From NCBI GenBank assembly GCA_026991575.1, contig JALXBF010000162.1, positions 1-39,564 on the forward strand: a DNA stretch of 39,564 nt, in the 5' to 3' direction. The notes below the pieces were generated by a model, which made no database searches, was not told the DNA's origin, and worked only from the letters and a program-made list of their open reading frames with translations. The DNA comes from Planctomycetota bacterium (GTDB lineage Bacteria; Planctomycetota; Planctomycetia; JALXBF01). Within the stretch, counting starts at the first letter, position 1, and the number at the start of each line of letters is the position of its first letter. Of this stretch, positions 26,837 to 34,848 are shown one piece after another. The translations under genes were made by a program, and so were the position numbers.

Positions 26837-27087
26837 GACCAGACCTCCGCTATAGGCAGACAACGAGGCCCCTGACTAAGTTCCATCCTACCAGAGCAAA
26901 AGGGCCTTGCAACCGGTTTCGGTGCCTCATTGAGGCCGCTGCGGCCCGGGCTGCGTCACCGCCGCCAGCTGCCGCTTTCCCGGGGTGGTGCCCCCGGGCT
27001 TGAAGACCCGCTGTTCGTTCCGGTACGCTCTAGCCCACGCGGTGTCGGTGTCCCTGAGGCAGAGAGCCCACCAGTTGAGGAGCAACG

Positions 27088-29475
27088 ATGAGCACGAGCC
27101 GACGTGGTTTCTTCCGGCGTATGTTCACGGCTCTGGGAGCCGCACTGTTCCCCGGACGTGCTGCCAAGTCGGACCCGGCGGAGGCGACCGAAGCGATTCC
27201 CGGAGCCGAGGCGGACTTCGTCCCGGAGCCAGCACGGCCGCGCTGGCAATCGCTGGAGTTTGACGTCGTGGTGGTTGGAGGAGGGATCGCTGGCACGTGC
27301 TGTGCCATCGCGGCGGCTCGGCACGGAGCCCGCGTTGCACTGGTTCATAACCGTCCCATGCTCGGCGGCAACTCCTCCAGCGAAGTGAAGCTGTACCCGG
27401 AAAACAACAGCGCGCACCAGCCGTGGATCAAGGAGGGCGGGATCCATGAGGAGTTTCACACCGAAGAGCGCGTCCGTAACCATCAGCCCTACATTGAAGG
27501 ATTGATGAACTGCCACTGGGATCTGGTCCTGTACGAATGGGCCATCCGTGAGCCGAACCTGACACTGTTCCTCAATACGCATGTCTATGAGGCGCTGAAG
27601 AGTCAGCCGGATCGAATTCGTGCCGTGCGCGGTCTGCAACTGGGTACCGAGAAGTTCTACGAGTTCACCGGTTCAATCTTCGTGGACTGCACCGGCGATG
27701 GCTACCTGGGACACCTGGCCGGAGCCGTGTACCGCTGGGGAAGGGAGGGTCGCGACGAATTCCAGGAGCCGCTGGCACCACCAAGAGCCGATGAAAAAGT
27801 CATGGGCAACACGCTCTTCTTCCGCGCGTTGAAGATGCCCTACCCGGTGCCGTTCAAACGACCCGACTGGGCCGCTGAATTCCCCACCGAGGAGGATCTG
27901 ACCCACCGGTACCACGGGTTCGTTGAGGGGGGTTACTGGTGGATCGAGGTTGGTGCTCCATACCACCCGATCCAGGACAACGACAAGATCACCCACGAGC
28001 TATTGCGCCAGCTGCTCGGGGTATGGGATCACATCAAGAACAAAGGCGACCACGGCGCGGAGAACTATGGCCTGGAGTTCGTTGGGTTCTGGCCATACAA
28101 GCGGGAATGCCGCCGGATCCGCGGTGACTACATCCTGACGCAACATCACGTACAGGATCCGCCTGAGCTCCCGGACGCAGTCGCCTACGGGTGCTGGGGG
28201 ATCGACATCCATGTCCAGGGCGGGATCCTTGCACGGCGCAAGCGACCGTATCCGCCCCCCCGCCTGAACGAGAACTGGGAGACCTACGGCACGCTAGTCT
28301 ACCCGATCCCGCTGCGGGCCCTCTACTCACGAAACATCGTCAACCTTATGATGGCCGGCCGTCCGATCAGCTGTACGTACATTGCCTTTGCTTCCAGCCG
28401 AGTGCTCTCCACCGGCGCGATCGTTGGCCAGGCCGTCGGTACGGCGGCCGCTGTTGCAGTCCGTCGCGGGGTTGCGCCGCGGGAAGTAGCCCGGCGGCAC
28501 ATCCGCGAAGTGCAACAGATCTTGCTGCGCGACGACTGCTACATCCCCGGCGTTGCGAACGAAGACCCTAACGACCTGGCACGCATGGCCAAAGTCACGG
28601 CCAGCAGTGACTGGCCACTGACGTTCCCCGAGAAGGAACTGGGGGCGTGGAGCCTGGCCCGGCCGTTGGCGCAGATTTTCCCCGTCAGCGAACCGCGTCT
28701 GGAACGGGTGTGGCTGAAGCTCATCTCGACACGCTCCGAACCGACACCAGTCAAACTGGGCCTCCGTCCGGCACCGTACGTCTGGGACTTCCGTGCAGAC
28801 GTCGACCTCGCACAAGCCACGGCCGTTGTACCCCCTAAGCGGGCGGCGTGGGTGAGCTTCGACCTAGGCGTCGAGCTTCAGCCCCGCCGACTCTACTACG
28901 TGCACCTGGCGGCGCAACCGGGCATTCGGTGGGCAGCCCATCGGGACAAGCCCGGTGAACCGAGCCTGGTACCGCCGGGCGTGACCCCAGCGGACTTACC
29001 GGGCAAGAAGCGCTGGCGGCCGGCCGTCGGCGGGCGGGCATTCCTGATGAGGGTTGAGCCGGAGTGCCGGCCATACGGCCCGGAGAATGTCAACCGCGGT
29101 ACAAATCGGCCCGATCGCTGGACCAACATCTGGATCTCCGATCCGACCAGAGGTTTGCCGGCCTGGCTCGAGCTGCGCTGGGATGAGCCGGTGGAATTCG
29201 ACACCGTGCAACTGACCTTCGACACCGACGCCCTCAAACGGGTGACCCTGCCGTTGTTCCGGTATCCGGAGTGTGTGCGGGCATACCGGCTGATGGTAGA
29301 GACCGGTGGGGGATGGCAGGAGATCGTACGCGAGGCGGACAACTACGTACGCCGCCGCGTTCACCGATTTGATCCGGTGAGAACCCGCGCGCTGCGGATC
29401 GTCGTCGAGGCCACCAACGGCGCACCGTCTGCGCGGATTTACGAGGTGCGTGTCTATCGGGAGCAAACCGGCTAG
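27088..29475 (+). CDS. Tat-exported FAD-dependent oxidoreductase (FAD_oxidored type)
   Basis: A 795-residue protein. ATG 27088 follows GAGGAG 5-6 bases upstream. The N-terminus MSTSRRGFFRRMFTALGAALF is a Tat-type signal. Residues ~58-100 form the FAD-binding dinucleotide fold VVVVGGGIAGTCCAIAAARHG (GxGxxG at 64-69) and a nearby GGNSSSEVK motif characteristic of the FAD_oxidored family. The middle contains the family's metal- and substrate-side loops, such as IFVDCTGDGYLGHLAGA and PISCTYIAFASSRVLSTGAIVGQAVG. The C-terminal ~200 residues look beta-rich and F5/8 (discoidin)-like, with LSTSRSEPTPV and a final GAPSARIYEVRVYRE. This layout suggests a carbohydrate-directed secreted oxidoreductase. 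The substrate is unknown. Confidence 0.85.
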   Translation: MSTSRRGFFRRMFTALGAALFPGRAAKSDPAEATEAIPGAEADFVPEPARPRWQSLEFDVVVVGGGIAGTCCAIAAARHGARVALVHNRPMLGGNSSSEVKLYPENNSAHQPWIKEGGIHEEFHTEERVRNHQPYIEGLMNCHWDLVLYEWAIREPNLTLFLNTHVYEALKSQPDRIRAVRGLQLGTEKFYEFTGSIFVDCTGDGYLGHLAGAVYRWGREGRDEFQEPLAPPRADEKVMGNTLFFRALKMPYPVPFKRPDWAAEFPTEEDLTHRYHGFVEGGYWWIEVGAPYHPIQDNDKITHELLRQLLGVWDHIKNKGDHGAENYGLEFVGFWPYKRECRRIRGDYILTQHHVQDPPELPDAVAYGCWGIDIHVQGGILARRKRPYPPPRLNENWETYGTLVYPIPLRALYSRNIVNLMMAGRPISCTYIAFASSRVLSTGAIVGQAVGTAAAVAVRRGVAPREVARRHIREVQQILLRDDCYIPGVANEDPNDLARMAKVTASSDWPLTFPEKELGAWSLARPLAQIFPVSEPRLERVWLKLISTRSEPTPVKLGLRPAPYVWDFRADVDLAQATAVVPPKRAAWVSFDLGVELQPRRLYYVHLAAQPGIRWAAHRDKPGEPSLVPPGVTPADLPGKKRWRPAVGGRAFLMRVEPECRPYGPENVNRGTNRPDRWTNIWISDPTRGLPAWLELRWDEPVEFDTVQLTFDTDALKRVTLPLFRYPECVRAYRLMVETGGGWQEIVREADNYVRRRVHRFDPVRTRALRIVVEATNGAPSARIYEVRVYREQTG

Positions 29476-29591
29476 GGAAGCGGGCGACGGAAACCGCTCG
29501 CCGCCACGCCGGCCCACGGTGCGCAGCGGGTGTCTGCGGGCACGGTTCCCACCGCCGTTGCGGCCAAGGACCGGTCAGTCAGCGAGCGCGA

Positions 29592-29605
29592 CCTTCTGCA
29601 GAAGG
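29592..29605. promoter_or_regulatory. 14-bp perfect palindrome upstream of zwf
   Basis: CCTTCTGCAGAAGG reads the same on both strands and lies ~35 bases before the zwf start codon. It has the size and symmetry of an operator for a dimeric regulator, but it could occur by chance. Confidence 0.3.
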
Positions 29606-29640
29606 CGTGGTATTTCACTGCGCGCCTAGAGGAGTAGGAA

Positions 29641-31218
29641 ATGGCAGTGAGCCCGGGTGAAATCGGCGATCGGGATCGGCCGTGCGGCGCGGCTATGGGT
29701 GAGCCGACCAGGTCTGAAGCGACGGTGAACCCGGCGATCCTGGTGGTGTTCGGCGCAACGGGCGACCTGATGCGTCGCAAGCTCATGCCCGCGCTCTACA
29801 ACCTCGCGCTGGACGGTCTGCTGCCGGAGGGGACCGTGGTCGTGGGAGTGGGACGCAGGGAGCAGGCCGATGAAGCGTTCCGTGGTGCGATGCGCGAGGC
29901 CGTCGCGCGACACTCGCGCCGCGGCCTCCCCGATGAGACGCTCTGGCAAGACCTGAGCCGGCGACTCTACTACGTGCGCTGCGCATTCACCACGGCCGAG
30001 GGCCAGCGGCAGCTCCGCGAGCGGCTGGAAGCACTCGACGCCAGACATGGCACCGGGGGCCGCCGGCTGTTCTACCTGGCCGTGCCGCCGGAGCTGTTCG
30101 AGCCGACGATTCGGGCCCTGCGAGAGTCCGGCCAGGGGGACCTGCGCGCCCACGTGGCACCCGACTGGCGCCGTATCGTGGTTGAGAAACCGTTCGGTTC
30201 AGATCTCGCTTCGGCCTGCCGTCTTAACGACGAACTGAGCCGAACGTTTCGCGAACGGCACGTGTTCCGCATCGACCACTACCTCGGCAAGTTCACCGTC
30301 CAGAACCTGCTGGTCTTCCGCTTTGCAAACACGCTGTGGGAACCGGTCTGGAACCGCAGCCACATCGACCACGTGCAGATCACGGTGGCCGAGCAGATCG
30401 GCGTCGAGGACCGCGGCGAGTACTACGAACAGACTGGCGCGCTGCGCGATATGGTGCAAAACCACCTGCTGCAGCTTCTCTGCTTGACGGCAATGGAGCC
30501 GCCGGCAACGCTCGACGCCGATGCGATCCGGGACGAGAAGGTCAAGGTGCTGCGCGCGGTCCAACCCATCCCCACCGGGGCAGTCGCCCCAGCAGTCGTG
30601 CGCGGCCAGTATGGGCCAGGCCAAGTTGATGGCGAGCCGGTGCCGGGCTACCGCCAGGAGCCGGAAGTTGCCCCTGATTCCACAGTCGAAACGTACGTCG
30701 CCTTGAAACTGGCCATCGAGAACTGGCGGTGGGCCGGCGTGCCCTTCTACCTGCGCACCGGCAAACGGCTTGCAAAGCGAGTAACACAGATCGTCATCGA
30801 GTTCCAGCAGCCGCCATCGGTGCTGTTCCGCAAGTTATTCCCGCAGAGCATTCAGAGCAACACGCTCGTGATCGAAGTGCAGCCGGACGAGGGCATCTCG
30901 CTGGAGTTCAACGCGAAGGTGCCCGGTACATTGACCCGGATCCGCACGGTCGAGATGGACTTTAACTTTGACGAGAGCTTCGGGTCGTACTCGCCAGAGG
31001 CGTACGAACGCTTGCTCCTCGACGCACTGCTCGGCGACGCGACGCTCTTTACCCGACGCGACGAAGTCGAGGCGGCCTGGTCAATCGTCGACCCGATCCG
31101 GCAGTGGTTCGACCGGCTGCCGCCTCCGGAGCTGTACCCAGCCGGAACATGGGGACCGGCCGCCGCAGATCGGTTGATTGCCCAGGACGGTCGCTATTGG
31201 CGGAACCCTAAGGGCTAG
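29641..31218 (+). CDS. zwf: Glucose-6-phosphate 1-dehydrogenase
   Basis: A 525-residue cytoplasmic enzyme that oxidises glucose 6-phosphate to 6-phosphogluconolactone with NAD(P)+, feeding the oxidative pentose-phosphate or Entner-Doudoroff route. ATG 29641 has GGAG 6-7 bases upstream; ATG 29695 would give a more typical length. The nucleotide-binding motif is VVFGATGDLMRRKL (38-48), and EKPFGSDL is at 182-189. The substrate loop is RIDHYLGKFTVQN: D212, H213 and K217 are present, but the residue after Lys is Phe218, where the family pattern DHYLGK-[EQK] has Glu, Gln or Lys. Other family blocks (NLLVFRFANTLWEPVWNR, QNHLLQLLCLTAMEPP, PFYLRTGKRL) are intact. A 14-bp palindrome lies just upstream. 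No other pathway gene is adjacent. Confidence 0.95.
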   Translation: MAVSPGEIGDRDRPCGAAMGEPTRSEATVNPAILVVFGATGDLMRRKLMPALYNLALDGLLPEGTVVVGVGRREQADEAFRGAMREAVARHSRRGLPDETLWQDLSRRLYYVRCAFTTAEGQRQLRERLEALDARHGTGGRRLFYLAVPPELFEPTIRALRESGQGDLRAHVAPDWRRIVVEKPFGSDLASACRLNDELSRTFRERHVFRIDHYLGKFTVQNLLVFRFANTLWEPVWNRSHIDHVQITVAEQIGVEDRGEYYEQTGALRDMVQNHLLQLLCLTAMEPPATLDADAIRDEKVKVLRAVQPIPTGAVAPAVVRGQYGPGQVDGEPVPGYRQEPEVAPDSTVETYVALKLAIENWRWAGVPFYLRTGKRLAKRVTQIVIEFQQPPSVLFRKLFPQSIQSNTLVIEVQPDEGISLEFNAKVPGTLTRIRTVEMDFNFDESFGSYSPEAYERLLLDALLGDATLFTRRDEVEAAWSIVDPIRQWFDRLPPPELYPAGTWGPAAADRLIAQDGRYWRNPKG

Positions 31219-31406
31219 CCCGTGCGGGCGCGGTTGTTTCGTCGCAGCACTGCGACAAGCTGTCGCCGCCGGCAGAAGCGGCACAGGTAACGAGGCCGAT
31301 GCAGGGGCGTTTCCAGCACGTGTTGCCCGGCACGTTGGTTGCAATGCATGTCCGTCGGTCGACGGCTCCGGGTGCGGCGTCATCGCGGTTGAACGGAGGG
31401 ACAGCC

Positions 31407-32342
31407 ATGGCTCGGAAAAAGGCGGTTGCTGAAGTCGGCACCAGGGGGCTGAAGCCGGCGGAGGTTCCTGTCCAACTGCCTCCTGAGCTGGTAGGACTGG
31501 CGGCGCAGATCGAGCAGGATGGTGGCCGCGTACTGTGTGCCTATCGCGATCCGTGGGGGGGACACATGCAGCTGCTCGCTGCGCTGCCGTTGGATCGAGT
31601 GGATCCGACGCCGTTCCAGCGTGACTTGTCGTCCGCCCACGTTAGCCGCCTTGCGCTGGTCATCGAAAAGCTTGACCGATTCCTCGATCCGATCATCGCG
31701 GTGCGCACGGACGACGGGCGCTATTGGACACCGAACGGTTACCACCGCACGGCTGCGATGAAGCAGCTGGGGGCCAGCTCGATCGTTGCCATCGTGCTGC
31801 CGGAGCGGGACATCGCGTACCAGATCCTGGCGTTGAACACGGAGAAGGCGCACAATCTGAAGGAGAAGTCGCTGGAAGTCATTCGCATGGCACGCGATCT
31901 GGCCCACCTGGACCCACGGCCGGAGATCGAATTCTCGCTGCAATTCGAAGAGGCCCCGTTCTTGACGCTGGGCATCTGCTACGAGCAGCACGCTCGGTTC
32001 TCAGGCGGTGCGTACCACAGCCTGCTGAAGCGGATCGACCAGTTCCTGGAGTTGCCGCTGCCTGAGGCGCTGGAGCTGCGTGAGCGGCGTGCCGAGAAGC
32101 TGCTGAAGCTGGACGAGAAGGTCAGCGAGATCGTCCAAGCGTTGCGGGACCAGGGCATCGAAAGCCCTTACCTGAAGACTTACGTCGTGGCTCGGCTAAG
32201 CCCGCTGCCGGCCAGACGTCGCACCACGGCCGACTACGACGAGACGATCGATGCCATGCTGAAGGCTGCCGCTCAGTTCGACCCAGCGCACGTGCGACTG
32301 GAGGACCTGGTCGGCCTGGCCGCGGGCGGTAGCGAGGAGTAA
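31407..32342 (+). CDS. Lone ParB/sulfiredoxin-fold domain protein
   Basis: A 311-residue protein. ATG 31407 has GGAGG 7 bases upstream. Residues ~55-130 match a ParB N-terminal/sulfiredoxin-like fold: PLDRVDPTPFQRDLSSAHVSRLALVIEKL, DPIIAVRTDDGRYWTPNGYHRTAAM with the GxHR box at residues 111-114, and LGASSIVAIVLPE. In ParB, GERR-type boxes bind CTP, and in other members the domain has nuclease or kinase activity. The rest (~130-311) is helical, with no clear DNA-binding ParB helix-turn-helix signature I can point to, and no parA lies nearby. It may be a chromosome- or plasmid-unrelated ParB-like protein. It is convergent with the small Sm-like gene, separated by only 10 bases. Confidence 0.75.
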   Translation: MARKKAVAEVGTRGLKPAEVPVQLPPELVGLAAQIEQDGGRVLCAYRDPWGGHMQLLAALPLDRVDPTPFQRDLSSAHVSRLALVIEKLDRFLDPIIAVRTDDGRYWTPNGYHRTAAMKQLGASSIVAIVLPERDIAYQILALNTEKAHNLKEKSLEVIRMARDLAHLDPRPEIEFSLQFEEAPFLTLGICYEQHARFSGGAYHSLLKRIDQFLELPLPEALELRERRAEKLLKLDEKVSEIVQALRDQGIESPYLKTYVVARLSPLPARRRTTADYDETIDAMLKAAAQFDPAHVRLEDLVGLAAGGSEE

Positions 32343-32352
32343 GCTATGCGGA

Positions 32353-32634
32353 TCAGTGGTCGGTGACGTCCTCCAGCAACGAGATGCTCACGATCTTCTC
32401 GGCGCGGATGTGAACCAGATGGCGGTTGCGGCGAACGCCGTACTGGGAGCTTTCCAACACGTAGAGCTCGCGCGTCGCGTCGGAATCGCGTAGGTCGTGG
32501 ACGTCGGCGTCGCGCAGCTCGACGAAGTCACCAGCGTACCGGGTCAGCGTTCCGATGTAGACGTACGGGGCGTCGACGTCCACGACGACCACCTTCCCTA
32601 CGTACCGTGCCAGCGGTTTGGCGTCGTCGCTCAT
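32353..32634 (-). CDS. Small Sm-like beta-barrel protein, function unknown
   Basis: A 93-residue protein; ATG 32634 is favoured (ATG 32643 or TTG 32655 are alternatives). The pattern ARYVGKVVVVDVDAPYVYIG, TLTRYAGDFVELRDADVHDL and HLVHIRAEKIVSISLLE suggests a small Sm/LSm- or SH3-like beta barrel. It starts 24 bases after the stop codon of the kinase gene, in the same direction. That implies one transcript and perhaps translational coupling. I do not know its function. Confidence 0.65.
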   Translation of the reverse strand: MSDDAKPLARYVGKVVVVDVDAPYVYIGTLTRYAGDFVELRDADVHDLRDSDATRELYVLESSQYGVRRNRHLVHIRAEKIVSISLLEDVTDH

Positions 32635-32658
32635 GGCTGCCATTCCGGTGCGCAATGG

Positions 32659-34446
32659 CTACGGCTGGTCCGTTCCGATCTGCTCCGAGGGCCGTTCCGG
32701 CTGCGAACTGCCCGTTCCGGAGGGCGCGTCGTCAGATTGCTGCGACGGCTGCGGGGCGTGCTGCGGTTGAGCTGAGCCGTCCCCGTGGGGCTCGCCCTCC
32801 GGAGGGTGCTCTCCGCTGAGTCGATCCAGAGCCACCTGCACATAGGGCTTCATGTCGCGCAGGCGACCGTAGAGGTTGACGATCGAGTGCCATATCTTCT
32901 GGGCCTCAATGATCCGCCCGTTCCGGTACAGTTCGTCGGCCTGCGCAAGCTTGCGCAGCACGAGCGCCACGCGGTCCGTCTTGCCAGCGGTCTCCTCCAG
33001 CTGCCTGATGCGACGTCGGGCCAGGTTAACGAAGGGACGCGCGTCCTGTTCGTCCTTCAGCAGCTCCACCATGGCCCGATACCGTTCAAGAGCCGTGACC
33101 GGGTCACCAAACTGCTCGTAGTTCCAGGCTTCGCGGTACAGCCGCTCGGCTTCTGAGCGGGGCTCACGGCCCAGCCGGACGTTGCGCAGGAAGCGGTTCT
33201 CGGCCTTGATCATCTCGACCTGGTCGATCCAGGCCCGGATCTCGTCAATGTGCTCGCCGTCGGGGAAGCGCTCGACATAGGGCAGCATATAGTCTTCCAG
33301 GGCCTCGTACATCTGATACTCGTCCTTGGAGGCCATGGCAACCCGAGCCCGCTCGTAGAGCTCATGCTCCGACGGCGGCTGCATCATCCAGACCACAAAG
33401 GTTACCAGCAGCGCCAGGGCGCCGACCAGGACGGCCGGCCGCTCCCACAGCGACCGATCTTCCGTTCTCTTTCGCTTCTTCTTTTTCTTTGTTCGCGCCG
33501 GCAGCGGGCCAGCGGTCGCCTGGGCCCGTGAGGCCGGCACGGCTGTGGCTCCTGCGGCAGCCGGAACTGCTGCCGACAGCGGCCGGCCCTCTGTAACGGC
33601 GGTGGCGGCAGTGCGCTCCAGGGCCTTTTCGCGCGCCTGAAGCAAGGCCTGCTCGACCATGACCGCATCCAGCGGGCGAGCGGCCGGATCCTTCTGCAGC
33701 AAGTGCATTACGATAGCGTCCAGCCAGATCGGGCAGTCGACGGCTCGCTGGATCGGCGGCACCGGACGCTCTTGGATGTGCTTGTACAGCACCTCGGCCG
33801 CCGAGTCAGACACAAACGGTGGCTCGCCCACAAGCATCTCGTACAGGACACAGCCCAGGGCATACAAGTCGGTCTTGGCCGAAAGGCTGTGCTTGCCAGT
33901 GATCTGCTCCGGGGCCATGTACGCGTACGTGCCGACCGTCTTGCCCGGCTGAGTCAACATGGTCGCGTCCTGGCCCTTGGCCAGGCCGAAGTCGCTCAGC
34001 TTCAGCTGCCCCTTGTCGGTCAGCAGCAGGTTGCTCGGCTTCAGGTCGCGATGCACCACACCGTGGCGGTGAGCACAGTCAAGGGCCCGGCAGATCTGCA
34101 CCCCGAAATGGATCACCTCCTCCCACGGCAACCTGCCCTTGCGCCGGATCAAGCCGGCCAGCGTACCACCCGTGACATACTCCATCGCGAAGTAGGGCTG
34201 CGGCGGTTTCGGACTGCCACCATAGCAGCGGACGATGTTCGGGTGACGAAGCTGCCGCAGCACCTTCATCTCGCGGCGAAAGCGGGCAACCAGCGCCTCG
34301 TTCTCTAACATCGATGGGGGAAACAGCTTCACCGCGACGATCTTGCCCGTCGGCACGTGGCGCGCGCGGAATACGACCCCCATGGCGCCGGCACCAAGCC
34401 GCTTCTCCAGGATGAACGGGCCAACTTTTTTCGGCGTTGTCGTCAT
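32659..34446 (-). CDS. PknB-type Ser/Thr protein kinase with C-terminal TM and helical domain
   Basis: A 595-residue membrane kinase. The N-terminal kinase domain has the glycine loop (LGAGAMGVVF), the ATP-binding Lys40 (VAVK), HRDLKPSN (catalytic D134), DFG (D152) and APE (178-180), so it should be active. An Ala/Pro-rich linker and a Lys-rich patch (about 320-328) precede a TM helix at ~337-355 (RPAVLVGALALLVTFVVWMM). The C-terminal ~230 residues are helical and TPR-like (LYREAWNYEQFGDPVTALERYRAMVE), probably facing the periplasm as a sensor. It ends in a Pro/Gln/Ser-rich tail. ATG 34446 is used. The Sm-like gene follows immediately. Substrates are unknown. Confidence 0.95.
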   Translation of the reverse strand: MTTTPKKVGPFILEKRLGAGAMGVVFRARHVPTGKIVAVKLFPPSMLENEALVARFRREMKVLRQLRHPNIVRCYGGSPKPPQPYFAMEYVTGGTLAGLIRRKGRLPWEEVIHFGVQICRALDCAHRHGVVHRDLKPSNLLLTDKGQLKLSDFGLAKGQDATMLTQPGKTVGTYAYMAPEQITGKHSLSAKTDLYALGCVLYEMLVGEPPFVSDSAAEVLYKHIQERPVPPIQRAVDCPIWLDAIVMHLLQKDPAARPLDAVMVEQALLQAREKALERTAATAVTEGRPLSAAVPAAAGATAVPASRAQATAGPLPARTKKKKKRKRTEDRSLWERPAVLVGALALLVTFVVWMMQPPSEHELYERARVAMASKDEYQMYEALEDYMLPYVERFPDGEHIDEIRAWIDQVEMIKAENRFLRNVRLGREPRSEAERLYREAWNYEQFGDPVTALERYRAMVELLKDEQDARPFVNLARRRIRQLEETAGKTDRVALVLRKLAQADELYRNGRIIEAQKIWHSIVNLYGRLRDMKPYVQVALDRLSGEHPPEGEPHGDGSAQPQHAPQPSQQSDDAPSGTGSSQPERPSEQIGTDQP

Positions 34447-34848
34447 CGGCGCTCGAACGTGCGCGGCACCGCGTACCTCGCTGACGAAATCTTAGCCACC
34501 CGACTCCGGCCGTGATAGCCCAAACCAGCGAGCACGTGGGACTGAGCTCCTGCATCGAGACCGTCCGAGCGTCCTGCCGGTTTCAATTGCTCCGAGCCGG
34601 GCCGCTGGGCAATCGGTGCAACGGCCGGTGTAAACGACCGTCCAGACCAACTTGCATCCGATCGTTCCGATTGTCGCCCGTGAAACAAGTGAGCTGTACC
34701 CCGTGGATCGAGACAACCGGTCTGACCGACGTGCCTGGCCCCGGGCGTCGCGCCAATGGAATTCGGCTGTGCGCTACGGCGGTCCGCAGTCGTCCAACCG
34801 ATGCAAGCGGTTGCCATGGCCGTCTGCCCGTGAGGACCCGGCCGGCGG
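34447..34848. other. Intergenic stretch without a supported gene
   Basis: About 400 bases between the giant heme protein gene (ends 34849) and the kinase gene (starts 34446), both on the minus strand. It should hold the kinase promoter, but no clear hexamer pair or terminator was found. Short frames on both strands are Arg/Ser-rich and unconvincing. Confidence 0.5.
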
